Source of the DNA: Saprospiraceae bacterium
Lineage (GTDB): Bacteria > Bacteroidota > Bacteroidia > Chitinophagales > Saprospiraceae
NCBI GenBank assembly: GCA_020631355.1
Contig: JAHDHL010000030.1
Span: 13,030 to 60,366 of the forward strand
Direction of reading: 5' to 3'
Length of the DNA stretch: 47,337 bases
The first letter of the stretch is position 1; every line of letters begins with the position of its first letter. The translations under genes and the position numbers were made by a program. Positions 1 to 12,900 of the stretch are shown here, in pieces. Under the pieces are notes generated by a model. It was not told where the DNA came from and searched no databases. It saw nothing but the letters and a program-made list of their open reading frames with translations.

Positions 1-985
1 CACCATCAGGATCGGAATCGTTCGTTACCACACTTCCGGATACCGGTGTATCCATTGGTGTATCATTGAAGTCATCCTCAGCAACCGGTGGCTCATTCAA
101 GTCCAGAATCGTAATGATTACCGTAGCCTGGTCACATAGTGCAGGTGTACCATCGTCACATACCTCATATACGAACTCGTCATTACCTGTGAAGCCAGGA
201 TTCGGAGTGTAGGTATATGTTCCATCAGGATTGATCGTTACCGTACCGTTCGTTGGCTCCTCTACTGGAGTCGTATTCACTGTCAACGGATCGCCATTCG
301 GATCATTATCATTATCCAATACGGAACCCTCTACCGGTGTATCCACATCCGTGAATTCTGCATCATCCTCCGCTACCGGTGGATCATTCACATCATCGGA
401 TGGCAGGATCGTAATCGTTACCACTGCCGTATCACACAATGCTGGTGTCGCATCATCACATACCTCGTATGTGAACGTATCCTCACCTGTGAAACCAGGA
501 TCAGGAGTATATGTGTATGTTCCATCAGGATTGATGGTTACCGTACCGTTTGTTGGCTCCTCTACCGGAGTCGTACTTACGATAAGGTCATCACCGTCAG
601 GATCGCTATCATTACCCAATACAGAGCTGGTCACTGGTGTACCCTCCTCTGTGGATGTATCATCATCGTTCGCAACAGGAGGCATATTCTCCTCTGTCGG
701 GTCTACGATATTGATGGTTACAGTAGCTGTATCACACATGGATGGAACACCATCATCACAGATTACATAGTCGAACGTATCCTCACCAGAGAAGCCTGGG
801 TTCGGAGTATAGGTATATGTACCGTCAGGATTCACCGTTACCGTACCATTGTCTGGCTCATCGGAAACTTCCGTTACCGTGATGTTATCACCATCAGGAT
901 CGGAATCGTTCGTTACCACACTTCCGGATACCGGTGTATCCATCGGTGTATTATTGAAGTCATCATCAGCTACTGGTGGCTCATT
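1..985 (-). repeat. Tandem-95 / cadherin-like (Big_9-type) modules, trimer period 888 bp
   Basis: Three complete ~99-residue modules and the start of a fourth read PPVA.DD....(D/E).(P)V.GSV..NDSDPDGD followed by NGTVTINPDGTYTYTP.PGFTG.D.F.Y.VCDDG.P.LCDTA.VTI.I. The Asp clusters suggest calcium binding at module junctions, as in cadherin-like and tandem-95 proteins. Bases 1-55 and 889-943 are identical, so the fourth module is a recent copy of the first and the true repeat unit is a three-module block of 888 bp. The array continues outside the window. Confidence 0.88.
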
Positions 986-3900
986 TGTGATGTAGGTATT
1001 GATTACTATGATTGTTGTATCACAGAAATCACCATCACAGTGAACTACACATAGTTCTGTTTCTCCGATGAATCCATCAACAGGGTCGATGGTCAAACAT
1101 TCATCATTAATCTCGACATTCTCAAGATTACCACCATCACCACAGGATGTAGCACTAACGATACCTCCAATCAACTGAAGTTCATTAGCAGTCAAACATG
1201 TATCCCATGGAAGATCTTGTGGAATATCCACTACCAATGTATCCGTTGGAGGCAATACGTTCACAACGATGATGGTTGTATCACAAATTTGTGGATTACT
1301 ATCATCACAGAATACCACACATACCTCTGAAGTTCCTACAGGGAATGCATCAGCAGGATCCAATTCCAAGCAAAGACCGGTCAAGGTTGAAGCATCAACT
1401 TCTGTTGGGTCCTCACCACAGATGGTACCTGAAACAACATTACCTGGTAGCTGAACCTCATCTGTAGTCAAACACAATTCAGTCGGATCATCCGCAGGGA
1501 TATCCACCTCTATCGTATCCGTTGGAGGAAGAACTGTCACGTTAATGATAGTCGTATCACAGAATTGTGGATTATTATCATCACATACCACTACACACAT
1601 CTCACTTGTTCCAACGAAACCTTGAGCTGGTGTTGCATCAACACAGATAAGACCATTCGTCTCGCCATCCACCTCAGCAGGTGTATCACCACACATTGTA
1701 GCGGTCAATGGATTTCCTGCCAACTGTAACTCATCATTAGACAAGCATACTTCCGTTGGTGTTTCGAATGGAGTCGTTACATTGATGGTATCCACTGGAG
1801 GCAATACATTCACAATGATGATGGTCGTATCACAAAGTTGTGGGTCATTATCATCACAGTGTACAACACATACTTCAGTTTGTCCAGCATTGAAGCCCGT
1901 AACAGGATCCAAGTTCACACACAAACCTCCAGTAGTGGAAGCATCAACTTCCAATGCATTCTCACCACAGATATTAGCGGTAGTCAATGTACCTCCCAAC
2001 TGCACCTCTGTATCAGTAAGGCATATTTCAGTAGGATCACCAGCTGGAATCTCAACTTCTACAGTATCCATTGGTGGAGTAACTGTTACTATTACGATGG
2101 TTGTATCACAGAATTGTGGATTACTATCATCACATACAACAACACATACTTCAGTATTTCCAACGAAGCCATCTTGTGGATCTAATGATACACAATCCAA
2201 ATCAGTGGCTGTAGTAGCATCTACTTCCGTTGGTGTATCACCACAGATATCACTTGAAACCAAGTTACCCTGTAGTTGGAGTTGATCCGTAACACATACT
2301 TCCGTTGGGTCTCCTGATGGAATAGTTACCTGGATGGTGTCCACTGGAGTTTCCACTGCTATGAATACGATAGATGTATCACAGAATCCATACTCATCAC
2401 AATGGATGATACATGTCTCTGTTACAGCTCCGAAGAAGTCATCAGCAGGGTCAATGGTAATACAACCATCCGTACCTGCTTCGATATCCACTTCTGTCAA
2501 ATCCTCAGCACAAATTGTAGCGGAAGTCACATTTCCTGGCAATTGCCACAAGTCAGCCAATACACATTCTACCGATGGGTCGATAGGTGGTACGGTCACG
2601 ATTGTGGTATCCGTAGGAATAATCGGATTTTCCACTTCTATGTAAACGATGGTCGTATCACAAGTACCCAAATCATCACAGTGTACTACACAAATTTCTG
2701 AAGTACCCGTGAATGACGGATCAGGATTCAAGTTGATACAATCATCATTTCCTGTAGTTACATCTACTTCTGTCAGGTTCTCACCACATACAGTAGCAGA
2801 GTAGATATCTACATTCAAGTCTAACACCTCATTGATGCAGGTATCCACATCGGTATCATAAGGTGTTGTAACATATAGGGTATCAGTACAACCGAACATT
2901 GGTACCAATGTATAATCCACATCTACGGTACAACCATTGGCGTCCGTAATAGTCACATCCACCATTTCTGCTCCTACGTTCAATACAGAACCGTAGTTAG
3001 CTACTGGTGAACCAGGTGCATTACCCACATTGGAAACGATAGTATAAGGTGCCGTACCTCCCTGCATTTCCAAGTCCAATCTACCATCAGCGTCATCACA
3101 CTGTGTCGGCATTACAGGACTTACATATACATCGAATGCTGGAATTTCAGTCACTTCGAACTCCATGAATGATTGACAATCATTCAACTGGTCAATTACG
3201 GACAATACATATGTACCTGCTCCCAAACCAGTAACGGTAGTAGGTGTACCTGTAGTGATACTACCTGCATTGTTACCTCCGTAGATGTTGTAGATGTACC
3301 ATCCATATCCGTTCACGGTAAATGTAATGGATGCATCAGCATCATCAGAACAAGTCAAATCAGTTACGTCATTGATGGTGATAGCCGGGCCATCAGTAGC
3401 AGTCAATGAAGCAGATGTGGTAGCAGAACAGCCTGTTGCCGTATTCGTTACCACGACCGTGTACAATCCCGGAGCCAATCCAGTAGGATTATCCGTATCA
3501 GCTATTGTCGTACCATTGGTGGACTCCCATGCGTATGAAGCATTAGCAGGAGCACCTTGGACAGTGAATGATCCATCATTAGAATCACAAGTAGCTGGAT
3601 TGGATGGAACCAAAGACAAGTTCGTTCCGAATACAGCCTCAGTCGCTTCGATTTCAACATCCACCATGCTCTGACATCCTCCTACTCCAGTTACAATAAC
3701 TTGGTAAGAACCAGCTGCCAGATTATCGAATGTGAATGATGTGGTACCATCAGCGATTGTTCCATTGTCCGTAACCAAGGTTACATCCTGATAGAAGTCA
3801 TAAGTGTATGGACCGTCATTACCTGAGATAATGATATCGAATGAACCATTATCAGCAGAACAAGCAGTAGGATTCACATTGATGGAAGAAATGGATACTC

Positions 3901-6900
3901 CAGAGGAGTTAGCCACTCTTACAGGTACTGTTTCATCCATTCCACAACCAGCTGCATCAGTAACATTCAGGTTATAGATACTTGATGGTAAATCACTGAA
4001 TGAAGCAGTCAAATCAGCACCAGTTGTAGTTCCTGCCACACTATTCGTAATCAAATCAGTCAATGTGAATGTGTAAGGAGCTGTTCCTCCCATAATTGTC
4101 ACTTCGACCGAACCGTTATCAGAGATACAGGACAAGTCAGATACTGTAATGATATCCACCAATTCTACTGACTCAGGGCCAGTTACATTGATATCCAATG
4201 TACTTTCACAAAGTGTGTTGGCATCAGTTACCGTAACATAGTAGGTACCTGGCTCCAAACCTGAGATATCCTCATCAGTAGAGGAGAATCCGTTAGGACC
4301 ATTCCATTGGAATTGGTATGTTCCTGTTGTTGTCACTACTGTTGAACTAGAGGAAACCAATAGGTCAATGCTTCCATTCGCACCACCACATACAGTAACA
4401 TCAGATACTGTTGGTGTAACTGTAGGCGCTTCTGGATTAATCAATATACTCTGTACGGATTGGTCTGTACAACCACCATCATTCAATTCAAGTGTAATCA
4501 CCTTACCACCCAATGATGGGAATGAAGCGATGATTTGTGCACCTGCAGGAGCAGTGGCCGTTGCAGGACTTGAGTACAATAATGTACCATCCTGTAGAGA
4601 CCATGTCAATACTGCACCCGGGCTCGCATTACCTGTGAACATGAATTCAACATTCGTTAATCCACAAGATGGAAGCTGAACGATGAAGTTTGCATTAGGA
4701 TCAGAAGTCTGTACGATAGTGAATGCTTCCTCTACCATACATCCGTTCTCACCTGTCAATTCAATATTATAGTTAGCCAATGAACCTGCAATGGTAGCAT
4801 CGAACTGTAATTCGTTACCTGCCACTACCACATTTGAATATGTACCACCACTTGCTTCGATGAAGTAATCCGTAATGGTTTCACTCAATTCAATGCTTAC
4901 CGGTGTGGAGCTATCCTCACAAATTGAGATGGTCTCAATCGGATTCACTACGAATGGATCCTCGTAAACATAGATTTCTACCTGAGCAGTTCCTGGACAA
5001 TTACCTCCGTTTCCTCCATCAGCCACAAGTACTTCGTATACTGTAGTTTCGGTAGGATTCACTGTAGGTGTGGTACAAGATGTACAGCTCAATGAATTCA
5101 TATCACCTGATACGACAGACCATGTCAGGTCAGTACCTCCTGTAGTAGACAGGATGATACTTTCACCTGCACAGATTGAATCCGGCTCCAAACCAACATC
5201 AGGAAGATCCTGAGGAGTGAATGTCAATACATCACTACCTGTACATCCGTTGGTAGGATCGGTGATATAAATCGTGATAAACATATCCTCAGGTACGTTA
5301 TTGAATGGAATGAACGTAGTGTTCGCATCATTCGGATTCAGGAATGTACCATAAGTAGATGCATATTCTATTTCGAATGCATTGGTGTATTGGACACCAT
5401 TTACAAAGATGTAATCATCCAACAACTGATAAGTACCAGCCGGGTTCAGACAGAACTCATAGTTCTCTACCTCAACGATTGGTGTACCCTCACCTGTATT
5501 CTCTAATACTTGGGAGAATGAAGTCACCTCACAAGTTCCGTCTGCGTTGGTTACTACGATATCGTAAATACCAGCTGCAAGATCTGTGAAGATATTATCA
5601 GTGGAGTAAGTGTCTCCTCCATCAATACTGTATTGAATTGGAGCCACACCATTGATAGCTTCGATAGTAATCGTACCATCCGTATTCGTACAACCCGTTG
5701 GGTTGATGCTGATTACATTGGTAATTTCTGGTCCGTCAGGAGCAACCAATACCACTGGATTCAGTGTATATGGTACTTGACAGGAACCATCTTCATTGCG
5801 AATGAAGATATTGTAATTACCAGGACCAAGGTCGGTGAATTCATTAGACAATTGCCAGTTGAATCCATCAATACTATATTCAACTGCCGCACTACCTGCT
5901 GTCGCATTGATGATAATCATACCATCATTTGCTGAACAATCAGATGGGTCAGCACTTACGAATCCATTATTAGGATCGAATTCAGGAGCCACAGGAGCTG
6001 TGATAACAGCTTGTAGTGGATAGTCCACTTGACAAGTACCGGATGTATTTCTGATACTGATGTCATAGTTACCCTCATCCAAGCCATTGAATATGTTACT
6101 TGGCTGCCATGTAGTACCACCGTTGATACTGTATACCAATGGTTCTGTACTTGTTGCATTGATAATAATAGTACCATCAGTCTCATCACAATCCGTGATA
6201 TCAGTTACCGTGAATGCAGGTGTATCGAATGCTGGTGCTTCCTGATCCGTAAGCGTTACGGATGGGAATGTAACATCACAAGACTCATCTGCATTTCTTA
6301 CTACGATTTGGTAGAATCCTCCGGAAAGACCAGAGAACAACCCGCCATTCTCGAAGAATGTCAAACCACCATCTATACTATATTGTAACGGATCAATTCC
6401 TCCGGTAGCCGTAATCATGATAGAACCATCAGCCGTATTACATTCGGACGGATCATTAGCTATGACATCCGTAATACTTGGTGCATTTGGTGCTTCAAGC
6501 AATACAGGGTTGTTCGGATAAGTCTCCATACAAGTCCCTCCATCACTATTCCTAATGAAGATGTTGTATCCACCAGCTCCCAAATCACTAAATACATTGG
6601 ATGTCTGCCAGTTGAATCCATCAATACTATATTCTGTAGCAGAGCTTCCAGCAGTTGCGTTGATGGTAATGGTTCCGTCCTCGTTATCACAATCCGTAGG
6701 ATTCGTAACTACCACAGCATTCACAGCATCAAACTCAGGAGCCTCAGGAATATTGATGACAGCTTGAGTAGGTGCATCCACCTCACATGTTCCTGTGATA
6801 TTTCTGATTGTAATATCATAGTTACCATCAGCCAAACCTGTGAAGACATTACTTGCCTGCCATGTTCCTCCTCCGTTGATACTGTATTCCAATGCCTCAT

Positions 6901-9900
6901 TGCTATTAGCATTAATGGTAATCGTACCATCTGCCAAATCACAATCCGTAACATCAGTTACAGTAAATGCAGGGTCATCAAATGTCGGAGCTTCCTGATC
7001 TGTCAAGGTTACTGATGGGAATGTTACATCACATGTTCCATCAGAATTCCTTACTACGATTTCGTAGAAACCACCAGCCAAACCTGTGAATTCACCATCA
7101 TTCTCAAAGAAGTCAACACCTCCATTGATACTGTATTCAAGTGGAGCCACTCCTCCTGAAGCCAAGATGGTAATGGTACCGTCAGCTGTATTACACTCGG
7201 ATGGATCCTCGAACAATACATCACTGATACTTGGAGCATTAGGTGCAACCAATACCACAGGATTCAATGGATAAGGCACCAAGCAGGTCTCATCCTCATT
7301 TCTGATGAATACATTGTAAGTACCCGCACCTAAACCTGTGAACTCATTAGATGATTGCCAGTTGATACCACCATCGATACTGAATTCTGTTGCAGCAGTA
7401 CCTGCAGTACTATTAATGGTGATTGTACCATTATCTGTATTACAATCAGATGGATCAACGGATACCACAGCATTTCCAGCATCAAATACTGGTGCCTCCG
7501 GCATATCAATTATTGCTTGGAATGGATAATCTACCTGACAAGTACCAGAAGTATTTCTGATACTGATGTCATAATTACCATCAGCCAAACCTGTAAAGAC
7601 GTTACTTGGCTGCCAAGTCGCACCACCATCTATACTATATTCAATAGCTTCATTACTAGAAGCATTCACTGTAATGGTACCATCAGCTTCGCCACAATCC
7701 GTAACATCCGTCACTACGAATGCGGGTGTATCGAATGTTGGAGCCATCTCATCCGTCAAGGTTACAGATGGGAATGTAACATCACAAGACTCATCTGCAT
7801 TTCTTACTACTATCTGATAGAATCCTCCGGAAAGACCAGAGAACAATCCACCATTCTCAAAGAATGTCAGACCGCCATCAATACTATACTGAAGTGGTTC
7901 GATACCACCATTAGCAGTAATCATGATTGAACCATCAGCTGTATTACACTCGGTTGGATCGACTGAAATCACGTCCACAATACTTGGTGCATTAGGAGCA
8001 TCAAGAATTACCGGGTTATTCGGATATGCTTCAAGACATGTTCCGCCTACACTATTTCTAATGAAGATATTGTAGGAACCAGCAGCTAATCCCGTGAAGA
8101 TATTAGATGACTGCCAGTTGACACCACCGTCGATACTATACTCCGTAGCAGAGCTACCCTCTGTCACATTGATAGTGATTGTACCATTGTCCGTATCACA
8201 ATCCGTAGGATTAGTAGTCACTACAGGATCTACTGCATCAAACTCAGGAGCGGTTGGCTCACCAACATTCGCATTGAATGGGTAATCCTCCTCACAAGTA
8301 CCAGAAGTATTTCTGATTGTTACATCGTAGGATCCAGAAGCCAAGCCTGTGAACACGTTGCCTGGCTGCCATGTAGTACCGCCATCAATACTGTATTCCA
8401 GTGCCTCATCACTTGAAGCGTTAATGGTAATCGTACCATCTGACTCTCCACAATCCGTAACATCCGTTACATTGAATGCAGGAATATCATATGTTGGAGC
8501 TTCCTGGTCGGTAAGGGTAACAGATGGGAATGTAACATCACATGTTTCATCTGAGTTCCTTACTACGATTTCATAAACACCACCTACCAAGCCTGTAAAC
8601 AGACCGTTATTTTCCTGGAAGCTTACGCCTCCGTCAATACTATATTGTAGTGGAGCAATTCCACCTGAAGCCGTAATGGTAATCGTACCATCTGCAGCAT
8701 CACAATCCGTAGGGTCAGTAAATGTAGCATCCGTAATCTGAGGAGCATTTGGTGCCACCAAGAATACCGGATTATTCGGATATACCTCAAGACATGTTCC
8801 GCCCACTGCATTTCTGATGTAAACATTATATGTACCTGCACTCAAACCGTTGAATACATTACTTGGCTGCCAGTTCAGACCACCATCAATACTGAATTCA
8901 GTTGGTGAAGAGCCTTCAGTTACATTGATGGTAATTGTTCCATCATTCACATCACAATCCGTAGGATCAGTCACTACAACAGGATCAACAGGATCGAAAG
9001 TAGGAGCAACAGGCTCATTGATGATAACACTTACAGGGTTATCCACTTCACAAGTACCTGTTGTATTCTGGATAGCCAATGGATATGTACCTGCGGATAA
9101 TCCAGAGAATACATTACTTGGCTGCCAAGTAGCACCACCGTCGATACTATATTCCAATGCCTCGTTACTGGAAGCATTGATGGTAATCGTTCCATCTGAA
9201 GCTCCACAATCCGTAACCTGTGTTACATTGAATGCAGGTGTATCAAATGTAGGTTCTACCTTATCCGTCAAGGTAATGGATGGGAATGTCACATCACATG
9301 ACTCATCATCATTCCTTACTACGATTTCATAAGTACCGCCTGCTAGACCTGTGAATAATCCACCATTCGCCACGAATGTGGTTCCACCATCTATACTATA
9401 CTGTAATGGGTTAATTCCACCAGTAGCAGTAATGGTAATCGTTCCATCCGCCACGTTACAATCCGTAGGATCAGTAAATGTAGCATCTGTAATCTGTGGT
9501 GCATTTGGTGCCACCAAGAATACAGGGTTACTTGGGAATGTTGCCAAACAAGTACCTCCAGCCAGATTTCTGATGAAGATATTATAAGTACCTGGAGCCA
9601 AACCTGTGAATTCGTTTGATGTCTGCCAGTTCAGGCCACCATCTATGCTATATTCAGCAGGAGAAGAACCATCCGTTGCGTTGATTGTGATTGTTCCATT
9701 ATCGGTATCACAATCCGTAGGGTTCGTAGTCACTACAGGATCGATAGGATCGAATGTTGGTGAAACTGGTTCATTAACGATAGCTACCGTAGGATTATCC
9801 ACCTGACAAGTACCTGTAGTATTTCTGATACTCAGGTTATAAGTACCTGCATCCAAACCTGTGAATACATTACTTGGCTGCCAAGTGAAACCACCATCAA

Positions 9901-12900
9901 TACTGTACTCGATAGCCTCATTGCTTGAAGCGTTAATCGTAATCGTACCATCACCTGATCCACAATCCGTAACATGGGTCACGCTGAATGCTGTGGCATC
10001 GAATGTAGGTTCTACTTGGTCTACAAGAGTGATGGATGGGAATGTCACATCACATGACTCATCATCATTCCTTACTACGATTTCGTAGGTACCACCAGCC
10101 AGACCTGTGAATAATCCACCATTCGCTACGAATGTGGTTCCACCATCTATACTATATTGTAGTGGGTCAATTCCACCTGAAGCCGTAATGGTAATCGTTC
10201 CATCTGCCACATCACATTCTGTCGGATTCGTGAATGTTGCATCTGTGATACTTGGTGCATTCGGTGCTACCAAGAATACAGAGTTATCAGGATATGCCTC
10301 AACACAAGTTCCTCCGACACTATTTCTGATGAAGATATCATAAGTACCCGCACTCAAACCATTGAACACATTGGATGATTGCCAGTTGACACCACCATCA
10401 ATACTGAATTCAGGAGCAGAACTTCCATCAGTCACATTCACTGTGATAGAACCATCATTCACATCACAATCCGTGGGATCGGTAGTAACTACGGGATCAA
10501 CCACTGCAAATTGTGGAGGTGTAGGAATTCCGATGATTGCCTGGAATGGGTAATCCACCTGACAAGTACCTGTTGTATTACGGATAGTGATATCATAATT
10601 CCCATCAGACAAACCTGTAAATACGTTACTTGGCTGCCATGATGTACCACCATCTATACTGTATTCCAGTGCCTCAGCACTTGATGCATTAATTGTAATT
10701 GTTCCATCTTCCAAACCACAATCCGTAACATCCGTTACTTCAAATGCAGGAATATCATAAGTAGGAGCTACTTGATCGGTAAGTGTTACGGATGGGAATG
10801 TGACTTCACATGTACCATCTTCATTTCTTACTACGATTTCATATAGTCCACCTGCTAGGCCTGTGAACAATCCATTGTTCTCAAAGAAGTCAACACCTCC
10901 ATTGATACTATACTCTAGTGGAGCAATTCCACCATTCGCTGTGATGGTAATCGTACCATCATCAGAATTACATTCTGTAGGATCAGTAAATGTCACATCT
11001 GTAATCTGTGGTGCATCAGGTGCTACCAAGAATACAGGATTATCAGGATATACTTCCAAACAAGTACCTCCTACTGAATTTCTAATAAATATATTATAAG
11101 TACCTGCACTCAAACCAGAGAATACATTACCAGACTGCCAATTCAGACCACCATCTATACTGTATTCTGTTGGTGAGGAACCATCCGTCACATTAATCGT
11201 AATTGTACCATTGTCGATATCACAATTTGTAGGATCAGTCGTCACAACCGGATCAACCTGATCGAATACCGGTGGTTCGGGAGTATCTATAATTGCTTGG
11301 AATGGGTAATCCACCTGACAAGTACCGGATGTATTTCTGATACTGATGTCATAATTGCCTGCATCCAAACCAGAGAATACGTTACTTGGCTGCCAAGTCA
11401 ATCCACCATCTATACTATATTCAATAGCCTCAGCACTTGAAGCATTGATTATAATGGTACCATCTGCCTCGCCACAATCCGTAACATCCGTTACTTCGAA
11501 TGCAGGAGCATCAAATACTGGCGGAACCTCATCTGTCAAGGTTACTGATGGGAATGTAACATCACATGACCCACCTGCATTCCTAACTACGATTGGGTAG
11601 TTGCCACCGGCCAGACCCGTGAATACTCCACCATTATCAACGAATGAAACACCTCCATCTATACTATATTCCAGAGGAGCAATACCTCCGGCAGCTGTAA
11701 TCGTAATTGTACCATCAATCACATCACAATCCGTAGGATCGGTGAACTGAACATCAACGATGGATGGTGCTTCAGGAGCTACCAATTCGAATGGATTATT
11801 AGCATATGCAGTTGAACATGAACCATCATCGTTCCTTACTACCACATTGTATGTACCAGCTGCCAAACCAGAGAATACATTCGATGACTGCCAGTTAACT
11901 CCACCATCTATACTATATTCAGGATCAGACGAACCATCATTCACATTAATGGTAATGGAACCATTGTCCGTATCACAATCATCCGGATCGACAGTAACCA
12001 CTGGATTCACTGCATCGAATGTCGGAGCAGCAGGACCATTGATTACAGCATCGAATGGATAATCCACCTCACAAGTTTCATCCTCATTCCTTACGGCAAT
12101 TTCGTAGGAACCAACTGGTAATCCTGAGAAGATGTTACTTGGTTGCCATGTGCCACCACCATCAATACTATATTCCAAACCTTCACCACCATTCGCATTA
12201 ATGGTAATTGTACCGTTAGAAAGTGTACAATCCGTTACATCCGTTACTTCGAACGCAGGTGCGTCGAATACCGGAAGAATCTTATCTGTCAACGTTACGG
12301 ATGGGAATACATCCACACATGAACCACCTGCATTAGCAACTTGGATTTCATATGTACCACCAGCCAAGCCAGTGAATGTACCTCCATTCGCTACGAAAGT
12401 ATTACCTCCATCAATACTGTACTCAAGTGGCTCTACACCTCCTGATACAGAAATCGTTATCGTACCATCTGCAACGCTACAATCCGTAGGATCTGTGTAG
12501 ATTGCGTCTGTAATCTCGGGAGCATCAGGATCAGTCAATACAACTGGGTTAGATGGATACAATACCTCACAGGTAGCATCATTATTTCTGATACTTACCG
12601 TATACTCGCCCGCTTCTAAGCCAGAGAATACATTGGATGATTGCCATGTAAGACCACCATCAATACTATATTCAGGTGCAGTGGAACCAGCAGTTACATT
12701 AACCGTGATGGAACCATCGGTAGCACCACAATCATCAGGATTATCCACTACTACTCCAATAGCATTATAGTTTGGTGTTTCAGGAATATCTATCTCTACC
12801 TGAGTAGGATAATCCACCTGACAAGTACCATCTGTGTTTCTGATTGAAATATCATAGAATCCATCAGATAATCCAGAGAACACATTGGATGATTGCCATG

